NCBI GenBank assembly: GCA_963669155.1
Contig: OZ022580.1
Location: 17,052,416-17,116,415, forward strand
DNA from: Arbacia lixula
Lineage: Eukaryota; Echinodermata; Echinoidea; Arbacioida; Arbaciidae
Direction of reading: 5' to 3'
DNA length: 64,000 bases
Positions 12,601 to 20,771 of this stretch are shown in pieces; the stretch's first letter is position 1, and each line of letters begins with the position of its first letter. Under the pieces are notes generated by a model that saw nothing but the letters and a program-made list of their open reading frames with translations, made no database searches and was not told the origin of the DNA. The position numbers and the translations under genes are program-made.

Positions 12601-14722
12601 ACAACGGAGAGAGAGAATACAGGTAATTGTTGTTTGGATGGCCTTTCCATTATTGACATTAACTCTCGGATGAATCTCTACTGGATAGGGGGGGGGGGGG
12701 CGGGGTACACGGTGCATTTTGCTGATGGCTATGGTGCTCCAGTTGGATCATCGACCTTCTAGGGTATGATGAGGTGAGTTAATCTTAACGAACACATGCA
12801 GTTTTTTTTTTAATTTTGTTTAATTGGATAGGCCCATCGTTAGAATACGTCTTTATAGTACATCAAATTAAATTGAAGTGCACTACGGCAGACTCATGTA
12901 CCTGGAAGCAGATTTTGTCGGTCATCCAACGTCACCACGTGCACGGTCAACCGCAAACCAATAACACGACCTGTGTGTTTCTCTGTATACCGCATTAGAT
13001 CCATAATAACTGGAATCAAGTTGAAATACCCATTTTTAAATTTTAGGGAGGCTCACATTATTAGTAAATTAGGACGGAACTTTTATTTCTTGCGCATGGA
13101 ACTTCTCGGCATAATAGATGATTCTTTTTTTTTTTCAAGATGTCGTTTTTTAATCCACTACACTAATAAATGGGAAAATGTAAAAGCGAAAAAAAACGCT
13201 TTCGTGCAACATGTGTAATGCCCCTCTCTTGTTAACTTCCATCCAGACGATAGGTGTGATTGTCCGAAGCCACTGTCCCAGAATGCAGGTGAAGTTGCTT
13301 TTGGTAGCGCAAACTCCTTTAAGTATTATCTTATATCTTATATCTTATTATTTATTTGTTGTGAAACCAATAGGCCTACTAAATTTTGAGTTGCATGGTT
13401 GGCTTACTATTGAATATTTGTTGAAGGGGTGAGGGTGAGGAGGAAGGCCACTCGTTGGAGTACAGCTTCATATTATATCTACATATACATTTACATCAAA
13501 TTAGTTAATTGTGCAAGAAGTTCAAAACTTTTTGTACATTTTGATAATACATCAATATTAGGCCTATACCAGCACGTACACTGTTTACGATGATACTTTA
13601 TTTCATAACTGCTTGTGACATACAATAATGTTTCCTGCCTGGAGTGGCCAAAATTCAAAGTATTCAATGTGTTCACCTAAATTAGAAGAGAGACATTATT
13701 TCGTAATTCATTCGGGATGTATGCTTATTTTTAGCAAAATTTAAAAGTATTTGGCTTCTTAATTAGCAACAGCGATATTGAATGAGATTTTTATCATAAA
13801 ACGGAAGTCTATTTCAAAATTAACATCACGTCAAAAACATACAACCTAGCGATATATGATTTTGCCAATTATGCTCATGTCACTTGATCATGCTGCTCTC
13901 CTTTTAGGCGCAAAATTAATGTTGCAAGAAATTATCTTGATGAATATTACTTCCCGTTCACGCTTCGTTATATCCGTTTTACTACGCAGTGATTGCTACA
14001 GCCAGTGTACTTGCGACATCTGTATTGTTCAACCTTTTCGCGATTGTTGTCATTGCTTTCCTGGGTAAATCAAGGCAAGTATCGAATTAGATGGTGGCGC
14101 GTCAAACATAATCAGCCGTGTAATGTTTATGTGTTTTATCACCGCTCAATGAACGCAAAAAGATTTGGTATACACAAGATGATATGGAATCTCCAATTTC
14201 ATTATTCAGAGCGTGTAAGGGGAACATCAACTTGTCAGTATGTCTCAATAAGCTATGATATAGTTGTACGCCTATGTGTTTATGATGTATGTTGTGTATT
14301 CTTAACATATCTCATATACCTATAGTTGTCACATGTCCCGTTTTCATCAGGTTCTCTTCTATTTTTCGTCTTATACACTCTTATACTCTTATAAGGATGG
14401 ATACATGTATGATGGATCAACTTAATAGTTTGTTTGAACGTTTGATTCTTTTCAAAGGCGTGACAACAAGAAAAAAGACACTCCGATTATCAACCATCAA
14501 TATGCGGATCTGAACCCATTGGACATCCCCATGACGACATATCAGGAAATTGGAGCAGCGCCGAGTGTCGCCCCGCCGGTCCATAGTGCTTACATCAACA
14601 CAGCAGCTATGCGTAATAGATCTATTCGTGGGCAAGCTCGACCAAGAGTGAAGCAAGTTGGCATAGATGGTGAAACGTCGGCACATAACATAGAAACAAG
14701 TACAGATTATGAGGAAATTTAG
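478..14722 (+). CDS. EGF/fibronectin-III type I membrane receptor with tyrosine-motif tail (5' end outside window)
   Basis: Reconstructed as 14 exons: 478-630, 1607-1915, 2349-2419, 2751-3006, 4397-4699, 4882-5184, 5881-6095, 6455-6524, 6740-7042, 7295-7579, 8157-8368, 12550-12622, 14002-14074, 14458-14722. The joined frame is open for about 962 residues to TAG at 14720-14722. Order: EGF-like (1-50), eight FN3 domains (about 51-153, 154-262, 263-363, 364-464, 465-559, 560-660, 661-755, 756-850), TM helix (about 852-871), 90-residue tail. Modules are bounded by phase-1 introns, as in shuffled extracellular proteins; three FN3 domains (2, 5 and 8) are each split by a phase-0 intron. Many NxS/T sequons fit a glycosylated ectodomain. 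The tail has no kinase or phosphatase domain but carries YADL, YQEI, YINT and terminal YEEI, which suggests SH2-dependent signalling. The EGF type recalls Tie or draper-like receptors. Ligand and function are unknown. The first exon starts in phase 1, so more exons lie upstream. Confidence 0.85.
1133..1321. mobile_element. Foldback (MITE-like) element in receptor intron
   Basis: The two halves are inverted copies: CATTGCACTGTTGAA at the left end pairs with TTCAACAGTGCAATG at the right end, continuing through GTCGTAGTTAAGATGTGT to a centre near 1233 in a near-palindrome of CTGAACAAAAT. The left arm carries a small internal duplication (TGTTGAA). No coding capacity. Confidence 0.8.
1607..1915 (+). 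CDS. Receptor exon b: FN3 domain 1
   Basis: The acceptor CCCTTTAG and donor GGTAAGT give a 309-nt phase 1-1 exon coding one whole FN3 domain. It has the early Trp (LVWNAW), the Tyr pair of strand C (YKIYYAL) and the late L-x-x-x-T-x-Y core (LSAFTDYDV). Confidence 0.85.
2349..2419 (+). CDS. Receptor exon c: FN3 domain 2, first part
   Basis: This 71-nt exon (acceptor TTTGCAG, donor AAGGTAAGC; phase 1 to 0) codes the A-B strands of an FN3 domain ending in SIDWK. It is too short to stand out as an ORF and was found by splice sites and phase. It joins in frame to the next exon. Confidence 0.75.
2751..3006 (+). CDS. Receptor exon d: FN3 domain 2, second part
   Basis: Acceptor TTGTTCAG and donor CGTATGA; phase 0 to 1. 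It codes the rest of FN3 domain 2 (YSYSLSYMPV, then LAPCTDYLFSV) with NQTT and NETT glycosylation sequons. Confidence 0.8.
3007..4396 (+). other. Receptor intron, 1.4 kb
   Basis: Non-coding; a short CT/ATCT microsatellite lies at about 3490-3520. The long open frames here have no recognisable protein features and no usable splice context. Confidence 0.6.
4397..4699 (+). CDS. Receptor exon e: FN3 domain 3
   Basis: Phase 1-1 exon of 303 nt (acceptor CTACAG, donor GGTAATT). FN3 domain with the distinctive strand RLLLRDQCDD, which recurs almost unchanged in exon i, identifying the two as copies. Confidence 0.87.
4882..5184 (+). CDS. Receptor exon f: FN3 domain 4
   Basis: Phase 1-1 exon of 303 nt (acceptor TTCTTTAG, donor GGTAAGC). 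It contains SRHGDIFYSF, DLPHYTSFQF and ARTLPSG; the same landmarks recur in exon j. Confidence 0.87.
5185..5880 (+). other. Receptor intron, 0.7 kb
   Basis: Nothing recognised. An open frame that runs into exon g from upstream is intron read-through; the domain start and phase support the acceptor at 5880. Confidence 0.6.
5881..6095 (+). CDS. Receptor exon g: FN3 domain 5, first part
   Basis: Acceptor CACTCCCAG and donor TCTGTAAGA; phase 1 to 0. FN3 strands A-F with VNQTYGVVSW and LDLDPDTSYDIS. It is completed by exon h and is paralogous to exon k. Confidence 0.85.
6455..6524 (+). CDS. Receptor exon h: FN3 domain 5, last strand
   Basis: 70-nt exon (acceptor CTTCCACAG, donor CGTAAGT; phase 0 to 1) coding IWAVSNGGVGPAVQY and a short linker, the G strand of an FN3 domain. 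It was found from splice sites and from its match in role to exon l. Confidence 0.8.
6740..7042 (+). CDS. Receptor exon i: FN3 domain 6
   Basis: Phase 1-1 exon, 303 nt, the same length as exon e, and sharing LLLRDQCDD and YPYSTYQIAVL with it. Donor is GGTTAGC. It is the first domain of the second copy of the three-domain block. Confidence 0.87.
7295..7579 (+). CDS. Receptor exon j: FN3 domain 7
   Basis: Phase 1-1 exon of 285 nt (acceptor CTGTGCAG, donor GGTGGGT). It shares GSRHGQLFYEY, DLPHYTLFRF and ARTLPSG with exon f and is shorter by six residues. Confidence 0.87.
8157..8368 (+). CDS. Receptor exon k: FN3 domain 8, first part
   Basis: Acceptor CAATTTAG and donor ATGGTAAGC; phase 1 to 0. 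It has VNQTYAIITW and SDLNPDQQYSV, paralogous to exon g. It is followed by a 4.2-kb intron holding a DNA transposon. Confidence 0.85.
8369..9864 (+). other. Receptor intron (5' part of a 4.2-kb intron)
   Basis: Non-coding. A short run of GACGCGCGTT-like repeats lies at 8928-8970 and a (TA)n tract leads into the transposon at 9846-9864. Confidence 0.5.
9865..11850. mobile_element. Non-autonomous DNA transposon with CAGTCAAACCTG inverted ends (pogo/Tc1-mariner-like)
   Basis: The left end reads TA then CAGTCAAACCTGTCTATAGC; the right end is an inverted copy ending CAGGTTTGACTG then TA, so the element is 1986 bp with a TA target duplication. Subterminal DNA is repetitive: GACCACTATAGACAGGT is tandem at the left, and about six variants of GGTGGCYGCTATANNCAGG crowd 11665-11840 at the right, like transposase-binding arrays. 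No transposase reading frame was seen inside. The CAGT start and TA duplication fit Tc1/mariner-pogo; the assignment is by inference. Confidence 0.75.
12550..12622 (+). CDS. Receptor exon l: FN3 domain 8, last strand
   Basis: 73-nt exon (acceptor ATGTGCAG, donor GGTAATT; phase 0 to 1) coding IRAIGSGGSGKWGTLNF. Its place and phase match exon h, which supports the assignment across the large intron. Confidence 0.78.
12623..14001 (+). other. Receptor intron before the TM exon
   Basis: Non-coding; contains a G-run at 12688-12702. No additional exon is required, since the phase-1 donor at 12622 fits the phase-1 TM exon. Confidence 0.55.
14002..14074 (+). CDS. Receptor exon m: transmembrane helix
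   Basis: Acceptor TTGCTACAG. In phase 1 it reads SVLATSVLFNLFAIVVIAFL, a clear single transmembrane helix. Two 5' splice sites are possible. GT at 14065 leaves phase 1, which does not fit the next exon. The GC site at 14075 (AAG|GCAAGT, a strong GC-AG consensus) adds GKS, ends in phase 2 and fits the next exon, giving the stop-transfer run GKSRRDNKKKD. The GC site is preferred. Confidence 0.72.
14458..14722 (+). CDS. Receptor exon n: cytoplasmic tail with tyrosine motifs
   Basis: Acceptor TTCTTTTCAAAG, phase 2, open to TAG at 14720-14722. The frame extends upstream of the first Met as RDNKKKDTPIINHQYADL, so this is an internal reading frame. Tyr motifs: HQYADL, TTYQEI (ITIM-like, T-x-Y-x-x-I), SAYINT and the C-terminal TDYEEI. 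YEEI matches the known Src-family SH2 preference. No catalytic domain. Confidence 0.8.
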
Positions 14723-15250
14723 AAAACAAGCATCACACGACGTCATTAGAGCGTCACTGGTGTTTTCCGTAATTTGTGGAGCAGCCCGGCCGGTCATAAT
14801 GTGACGAATCCCTTTTCTGTCTCGCCTGAACGAAGTTCGGATGAGACCTTGTAATAACTTTTCCTGTTATTCTCTGTTGGTCTGTTGGGCTGTTGGGCTG
14901 TAAGTCTGTTATAAAAAAAAAAGTGTTGGTTTAACTAATTTCTTTATTCTGCATCAATTGTGTTCATACTTGATACAAATGATCCTTGGTTAATACCACA
15001 TGTGCATTGTTCAAGAGGATGATGAGATCAAGGGTCATCGAGGAATCATTTTTGAATGTTTAAAAAATCAACTTGGTGCTCTTAATTGATTGTGAAATCA
15101 GGCGAGACTCGTGATTCACAAACCACCTTGTTTATTATCGTTGCTCCCGATTGTGTCGTGGGAGGGGGAGGGCAACATCTAACATACTATTTTGTTTTTA
15201 AGAGGGTGAAAATTCCCTTCCTGCATTGTTATGAAGGTTTTGTGTTATAA

Positions 15251-15256
15251 GAATAA
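15251..15256 (+). terminator. Possible polyadenylation signal of the receptor gene
   Basis: AATAAA about 530 bp after the receptor stop codon, at the left border of a foldback element. It is the first canonical hexamer I found downstream; use is not demonstrated. Confidence 0.3.
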
Positions 15257-15262
15257 ACGTGA

Positions 15263-15466
15263 ATGAGGACAATAATATACAAATATTTCATGACCATGAG
15301 GGATCTTGTGGAATCTATTTGCACCGAGGTTAAGTGGAGGGCGTGCGGTACTATTTTCCCGAGACCGCAGGTCGAGGGAGAATGGTACTGCACGCCCTCC
15401 ACTTCACCGAGGGGACCAATAGATTTCACAAAGTTCCCGAATAAAGATCATGAAATATTTGTTTTA
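15263..15466. mobile_element. Foldback (MITE-like) element
   Basis: The arms ACAAATATTTCATGA / TCATGAAATATTTGT and AAGTGGAGGGCGTGC / GCACGCCCTCCACTT are inverted copies about 80-90 nt long with a short GC-rich loop near 15370. No coding capacity. Confidence 0.75.
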
Positions 15467-15790
15467 TATCCTCCATTGATAAATTCTTTCTTCATTGATT
15501 TAATCCTTACCATTGACCTTTTTATAAAGTGCCCATGCTCTGAGCTCCAAAAGCAGGAGCCCGATTTAGATGTTTTCTTTTTTTCTGCGGCTTCAGCAAA
15601 CCAACGGTAATTCAAGTTGCACCTCGGCCGCAACACCGCGGGAGTTCCGGCGGCGCGCCCAATGATTTTCCTAAAACGTCAAAAAGCAGCTGGAAAGAAA
15701 TGTATCGCGTAGACTTTGCGTGTCGCGCATTTACCTGGGGATGAATCGATGAAAATTGTATCGATGACCGATAGCCCGGATATCGATTGT

Positions 15791-15822
15791 CCAGAGGGAA
15801 AAAAAGTACTTTTTTCCCTCTG
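15791..15822. repeat. Short near-perfect palindrome
   Basis: AGAGGGAAAAAAA-GTAC-TTTTTTCCCTCT forms a 12-13-bp-arm cruciform in intergenic DNA. The same TACTTTTCTTCCCTCTGA tail recurs just after it at about 15837-15853. Confidence 0.7.
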
Positions 15823-15869
15823 ACGTCACGAAATAGTACTTTTCTTCCCTCTGAGCTCTCTTCCTTCAA

Positions 15870-18800
15870 ATAGTTATCTATTTGTGGTCATGTGACAACC
15901 TTTCAACCAATCAACGAACTGGAATATATTAATGAGGGATATGATACATCATATTACATATTCAATAAAGGGCTACAAGCTTAATCGTATCTGCGCAACG
16001 GTTAAACCATCTACCATTCCATGCATGTATACCAACTATAGCGTAATGCTGCTCTTCATTCAGCCCGCATCTATCAATAAAAAGCTACAACATAATTTGA
16101 AATTTACACCTTTATCTTTTCTAATGAACGTATTGAAGACGTCTAGAATCCAGCTGTTGAGCAGGTACCTTTTTTGTTTTTCATTTAGTTTGCTTGTCGG
16201 GTTTCAACCATTTCATTATTTTAATTGCGACATAATTATGACATATGGAAGTCTACTAACACTGAAAGTCTGACAGTCAGTTTGCTTCTTTTCTTATGAA
16301 GGCTCTGCATACGTGTATAACTATGAACAAATTAAAATATTGTGCAAATGAAAGCCTGGAAAAAACGTCTTCGATGGATCCATCAAATGTGTGATTCATA
16401 TTGGAATAGTACTTTGTTTAGTTTAACGATGTATTATATTAATGAAAGAAAACAACTGCAAAGTGTAGTGCTAATTAATATGTTTGTTTCTGACAAAAAC
16501 ATCACGATATGATTCAAACCGTCTATAAAGCGATCTCTGGCAGTATAATTGTTTGACCTCTACCTTAAAACCCCTCGAATGTCAAAAATACGAATTGAAT
16601 ATTTAGTTTCTAGCTTCAACTCATTGTTAATAGTTGGTAACACATTTTGAACGCCATCCCCGACCCACCTCTCACCCCCCCCCCCCCTCCACTTTCCTCT
16701 CCCTAACCTCTTCGAACGAACAGCGTTGTTTATCTAATATCCGACATAATTTTCATTTTTCTCTTTTCTTCTATACCACTACTTTCCTCGTTTTTTCAAT
16801 CTTCCTTTCTTTGTCTCTCTCCCTTCTTCTCCCTCCCTCTCTCTCTCTCTCTCTCTCTCCCTCTTTATCACTACCTTTTCCTCTATATATCTCATTTCGC
16901 TTGCTCCATCCTGACTATTATCTCACTCTCCCTCTCCATCCGAACCTGATCCCTCACGCCATCATTTATTCCCCATGTCTGTATTAACCTCCTCTCCATC
17001 ATGTCCTCCTCCACTCATTCTATTCAACTCTTGGAGTCATTCAATCTTTCTCTCTTTATCATTCCACATGCAGGAATCTAATGTTAAGTGTATTCACCGG
17101 CTTATCCAGAAGCTTGTTTATTCTGATGAATGACAAAGGGGTGTCCCTTTTTATTCAACTAAACATTACACACATCATGTACCTTTTACACTATACGTAA
17201 TACATGTATATATCAATTGATAACAGATTATTTCAGTGCACTAAGTTAACACGTTGTCTATACGACATGGATGACGAGGGAGGGATGCGCGCCTTAATGG
17301 CTATAACGGTCAGATGTACCAAAGAAAAAAATATGCACCATCAATTCATAGGCATTAGTCAGAACAAGAACATGTAGTAGTGTTCTGAAACTACAAAAAC
17401 TTTTATTATTTGGTTCTACTTTGCGCCTGAAAACTTCAACTATAATAGTTGCATTTTACAAATTATCATACTGTACATTAAATATTGGAAGACGAAGTAC
17501 TCATGTTACTCATATTCTGGTATCATTTTCTGTCATCGCCTGAACCATTCCTACTATTCTTTATTTTCTATTTCATCTCCTCCTACATATAATACTGCTT
17601 TTTCTACTAATAATATTAATGAAACTGATGTTACTCTGCCTAATACGGATTACTGCTCCTACCATGACTATACTACATGTATTTACAAATGCGTGTATAT
17701 CATAAAGCTAATTCTGCTACCTTCAATGATATTGAATTGCAATTGAATTGAATATTTAATTTCCATTCATGAAAATTCGCTTTGCTGAAAAAAAGTAAAT
17801 ACGTGCAGTACAAAACTTCTCCAGTACAAAATAATATAACAAAAATGCAAAATTTGTTGCTACATTGCATACACATCATATGTAGAAAGAAAACTAAAAT
17901 GTTATATCTTTTACATGTTTTTACATAAATATGTAGAGCAAACATCCTTGTTATTGCAGGTCTAATGTATTATTTGTACTTGGAAAAGCATGTTTATAAT
18001 GGTAGAATTCAATGTTTAGTTATAATCAATGTTGGTTTCAAGAAAAATAAATGTTAATCAAATGTCAAGAGTTCGTCAGCAAGCTTTCAATTGTTTAGAT
18101 AAAGAGACAATAGAATGCCACAATGCATATTTGCCTTTCGGTATATGAGAAACCTGAAAACAAGTTCTGTTTACTTCTATGCTGAGTGAGTGATGCTATT
18201 CCACACAGGAGCATGGCATGAAGGGTGATGCCAGGGTACAGTCTGTCTTCTGGTATGTCTAGTCACCTGGGATGTAGACGAGAAAAGGACGATATAGCAT
18301 ATACACGACTGCGCTCACGTTTTTGACATACTAGGCATTACATTATTTGTAAATCATATAATCAGACAAAATTCTTGAAATTGAATTTAACACAGAACGC
18401 CATTACACTGATATCTAGCCTTACAGCGGACAACGTAATTAATGAGTCAGATTGAATGAGACTCGTCAGTACTTGTTTCCATGTTGCCGTGTCTTAATCC
18501 GTGATCTAGAAATAGCTTGCGTGCCCAAGTTGCAGCCCGATGAGCAGTAGATTGCAGGTTCAAATCCTTTCTTGTTCCGAGATTTTTGTCTGACTTGTGT
18601 TTTCATTAATTTATACGATGGAGCACATTATCCTTTCCACTGAAATGGGTGTGTGCCTGAAAATATATTTTCGAAATTAAAATCATCCCAGAAAGCCCTT
18701 TCATTAAAATCTATATACTCTTTGTTTTGCTTTTTCTCCCCGTGGTAATAGGGATGATTGATTAATGTGTAACAAAATAAACAAAGAAAGGGAGGACTGT

Positions 18801-19037
18801 GTGGGACTGCATGTTTTGCTTGACGGGCAGCAAATACTTAATGTAATTTAACATACTTCAGTGTGGTGGTGAGTGAGGGGGTATTGAAAGATCCTATTGT
18901 TAGCCAGCCCCTGGAAGCTTGAGCTAATTGTCTACGATAAATGCATGAGAACAATTTCTAATTGTGAAATTATATTGTATTCCAACAGGGATAACGAGAG
19001 TTATGACAGTTATTATAATCTAATTATTGGTTTAAAT
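15870..19037. other. Intergenic DNA
   Basis: No gene recognised. A CT microsatellite lies within 16807-16862 and a C-run at 16675-16688. A GGTTCAAATCC B-box-like word near 18557-18567 is the only hint of a tRNA-derived sequence. Confidence 0.5.
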
Positions 19038-19224
19038 CTACGAATAAGGTTCACCTTGCTTTTCTTGCCCATGAGGCGGGGAGCAGAACAATGCAATCAT
19101 CTTGGTGACGTCAGCATGAGACCACTCTGACAACGAGATCGATCCGTCGGAGTTTCTATCGATAGCTCGGAACACGTTCTGTTGGATCGTTCCGGTATCG
19201 TCTAACCTGATGCCACGTGCAAAT
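19038..19224 (-). CDS. EF-hand gene coding exon 2
   Basis: Phase-2 start completes Arg (AG|A), then FARGIRLDDTGTIQQNVFRA and the EF-hand loop DRNSDGSISLSEW. It ends HGQEKQGEPYS-stop unless the internal GTGAAC donor is used. Confidence 0.78.
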
Positions 19225-20173
19225 CTGTACGTATAGTAATGTTGGGAGAGGGAGAGGTAGACAAATATAATAATAAGTAAGTAGTATTCAGATATGTCAA
19301 ATTGCTGTACTTTCTTCTTCGGCGATTCCGAGGGGAATATGTATCCAACTTAATCAGGCAAGCAACAATCAGAGACGACAGCATACATCATATCTTACCA
19401 ACGTTCAGTATGCGTTAAACAAGCCCTGTCTTGATATGTTTTGATTTATAGTCACAATAGTTTAGTATGTAAGTATGTGTAGCCCGAATCATATCCTTAG
19501 GATGAAAAAAGTAATCAAAATGGCAATGAAATCAAGTATAGAGTCGAAATGTTACACAATCCTTACTTAAATACAGTGTTACAATAGTATAGTATTATAC
19601 AGTATAAAAAAAAATTGATAGGAAAATGCCTTCAAAATGAAAACAGTTTTGATTATTTATCGATATGAAGACGAAACAAAAAAGTGGAAATCACACGACA
19701 CAATATCAATCTAATCGATTTCAGGTAATAGCAAGTCTGTGGATCCGCTTTCTTTAAAAAATGATGAGGGACTGACATGGACATTTCTTATCTATTGAGA
19801 ATTAGAGTGTCGGTTTTGTTCTTCGGTGTCATGGTTATACGTGTACTATACCGTGCAAAAGGTACAGTTTCCTGAAGGTTGATGTTCCAAGAAGTAATTT
19901 CTATTCTGCAAATTACCACTTGGCTCACGTACTTTAAGGAAATTAATGCAAAACGTAATGATTATTAAGAACAAAGCGTTCACATTCAAATGTTTACCTA
20001 TCGGGTACGTCGAAGACATCTCCGTTGATGTGCAGCTCGACCGGATAATTTGGTGGATCTTGCTTGGCGAGAACCCATGCAGGCTTGTCACCGCTTGTGC
20101 AAGCCTGGCTCCTCACCCATAACCCGCAGAAAAACACGGCTAGTACTACAACTCCAGAGTAGAACTTTGCCAT
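19038..20173 (-). CDS. Small secreted single EF-hand protein
   Basis: Two coding exons on the minus strand: 20173-19998 (ATG at 20173-20171, donor AG|GTAAAC, phase 2) and 19224-19038 (acceptor CGTACAG, stop TAG at 19040-19038). The product is 120 residues. The N-terminus MAKFYSGVVVLAVFFCGLWV is a classical signal peptide, with likely cleavage around SQA-C near residue 24. A canonical EF-hand loop, DRNSDGSISLSE, lies at about residues 82-93 with all Ca2+-ligand positions filled. The preceding RLDDTGTI stretch may be a degenerate partner hand. Family unknown; likely an extracellular Ca2+-binding protein. A possible donor, AAG|GTGAAC, 12 nt before the stop could extend the protein into another exon downstream on the minus strand. 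Confidence 0.78.
19998..20173 (-). CDS. EF-hand gene coding exon 1 (signal peptide)
   Basis: Codes the signal peptide and CTSGDKPAWVLAKQDPPNYP...FDVPD. The exon begins upstream at the acceptor AACAACAG (exon start 20209), leaving 36 nt of 5'UTR before the ATG. Confidence 0.78.
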
Positions 20174-20209
20174 TGTGAATGAAGTGATGCTGGCGGATAA
20201 ACTTGAAAT

Positions 20210-20771
20210 CTGTTGTTAGAAAGAGACAAACAAATGCACATTAACATGAAATTAAGTGATACAATAGAAAATAAATGATATTCAGCCCAACAGCGATAAC
20301 CTTATGGACAGTGATCTGATTATTTTACGCAAACACATTTTTCTTAACCCTACCTTGGCTACCTATGTCAGATAAAATGTTGCTCTATACGATTGGTGTA
20401 CATAACCGATGAAAGAAATATACACATGGCAAGTGACGGATTAATCAATGGTATAAGTGTCACTGCAATCAAGTGCACAGAATCACAAATTAATTCTAGC
20501 TGCATGACCAACACCAGCAGAACCGTTGTATATATCTTGCCGATTTGTGCATTGCATACCATTAGGTCTTGTACTTAAATTCCTTCTTGACTGAACCGAT
20601 AAACATAGTTTGATTTTAATGGACACAACCTGTTATTAATTTCAAGCACCTAAATAACAAGTGTACCATATACAGACAAACATGAAGAGGCTGCAACTTG
20701 GCCGGCCTACCTGTATGGTTGAATCGCTGGTCCAGGAGTATTGTTCTAAATAGAAACGTTCGCTATTTAAG
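20210..20771 (-). promoter_or_regulatory. Promoter, 5'UTR exon and 5'UTR intron of the EF-hand gene
   Basis: On the minus strand CTTAAATA (20771-20764) is a TATA-like box. About 30 bp downstream a leader would start near 20741 and end at CATACAG|GTAGGC (donor at 20710-20709). A good acceptor, CTAACAACAG, ends at 20210, joining to the ATG-bearing exon. The spacing is that of a TATA promoter with one 5'UTR intron. Inferred from sequence only. Confidence 0.5.

Noticed and set aside
14818..15112. CTCGCCTGAA / TCAGGCGAG inverted words as transposon ends
   Set aside because: Only about 10 bp are inverted and no further arm pairing was seen; too weak to call, though the words resemble the TCTCGCC palindrome at 29138.
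18515..18585. Possible tRNA or tRNA-derived SINE around GGTTCAAATCC
   Set aside because: A B-box word is present, but I could not fold convincing acceptor, D and anticodon arms.
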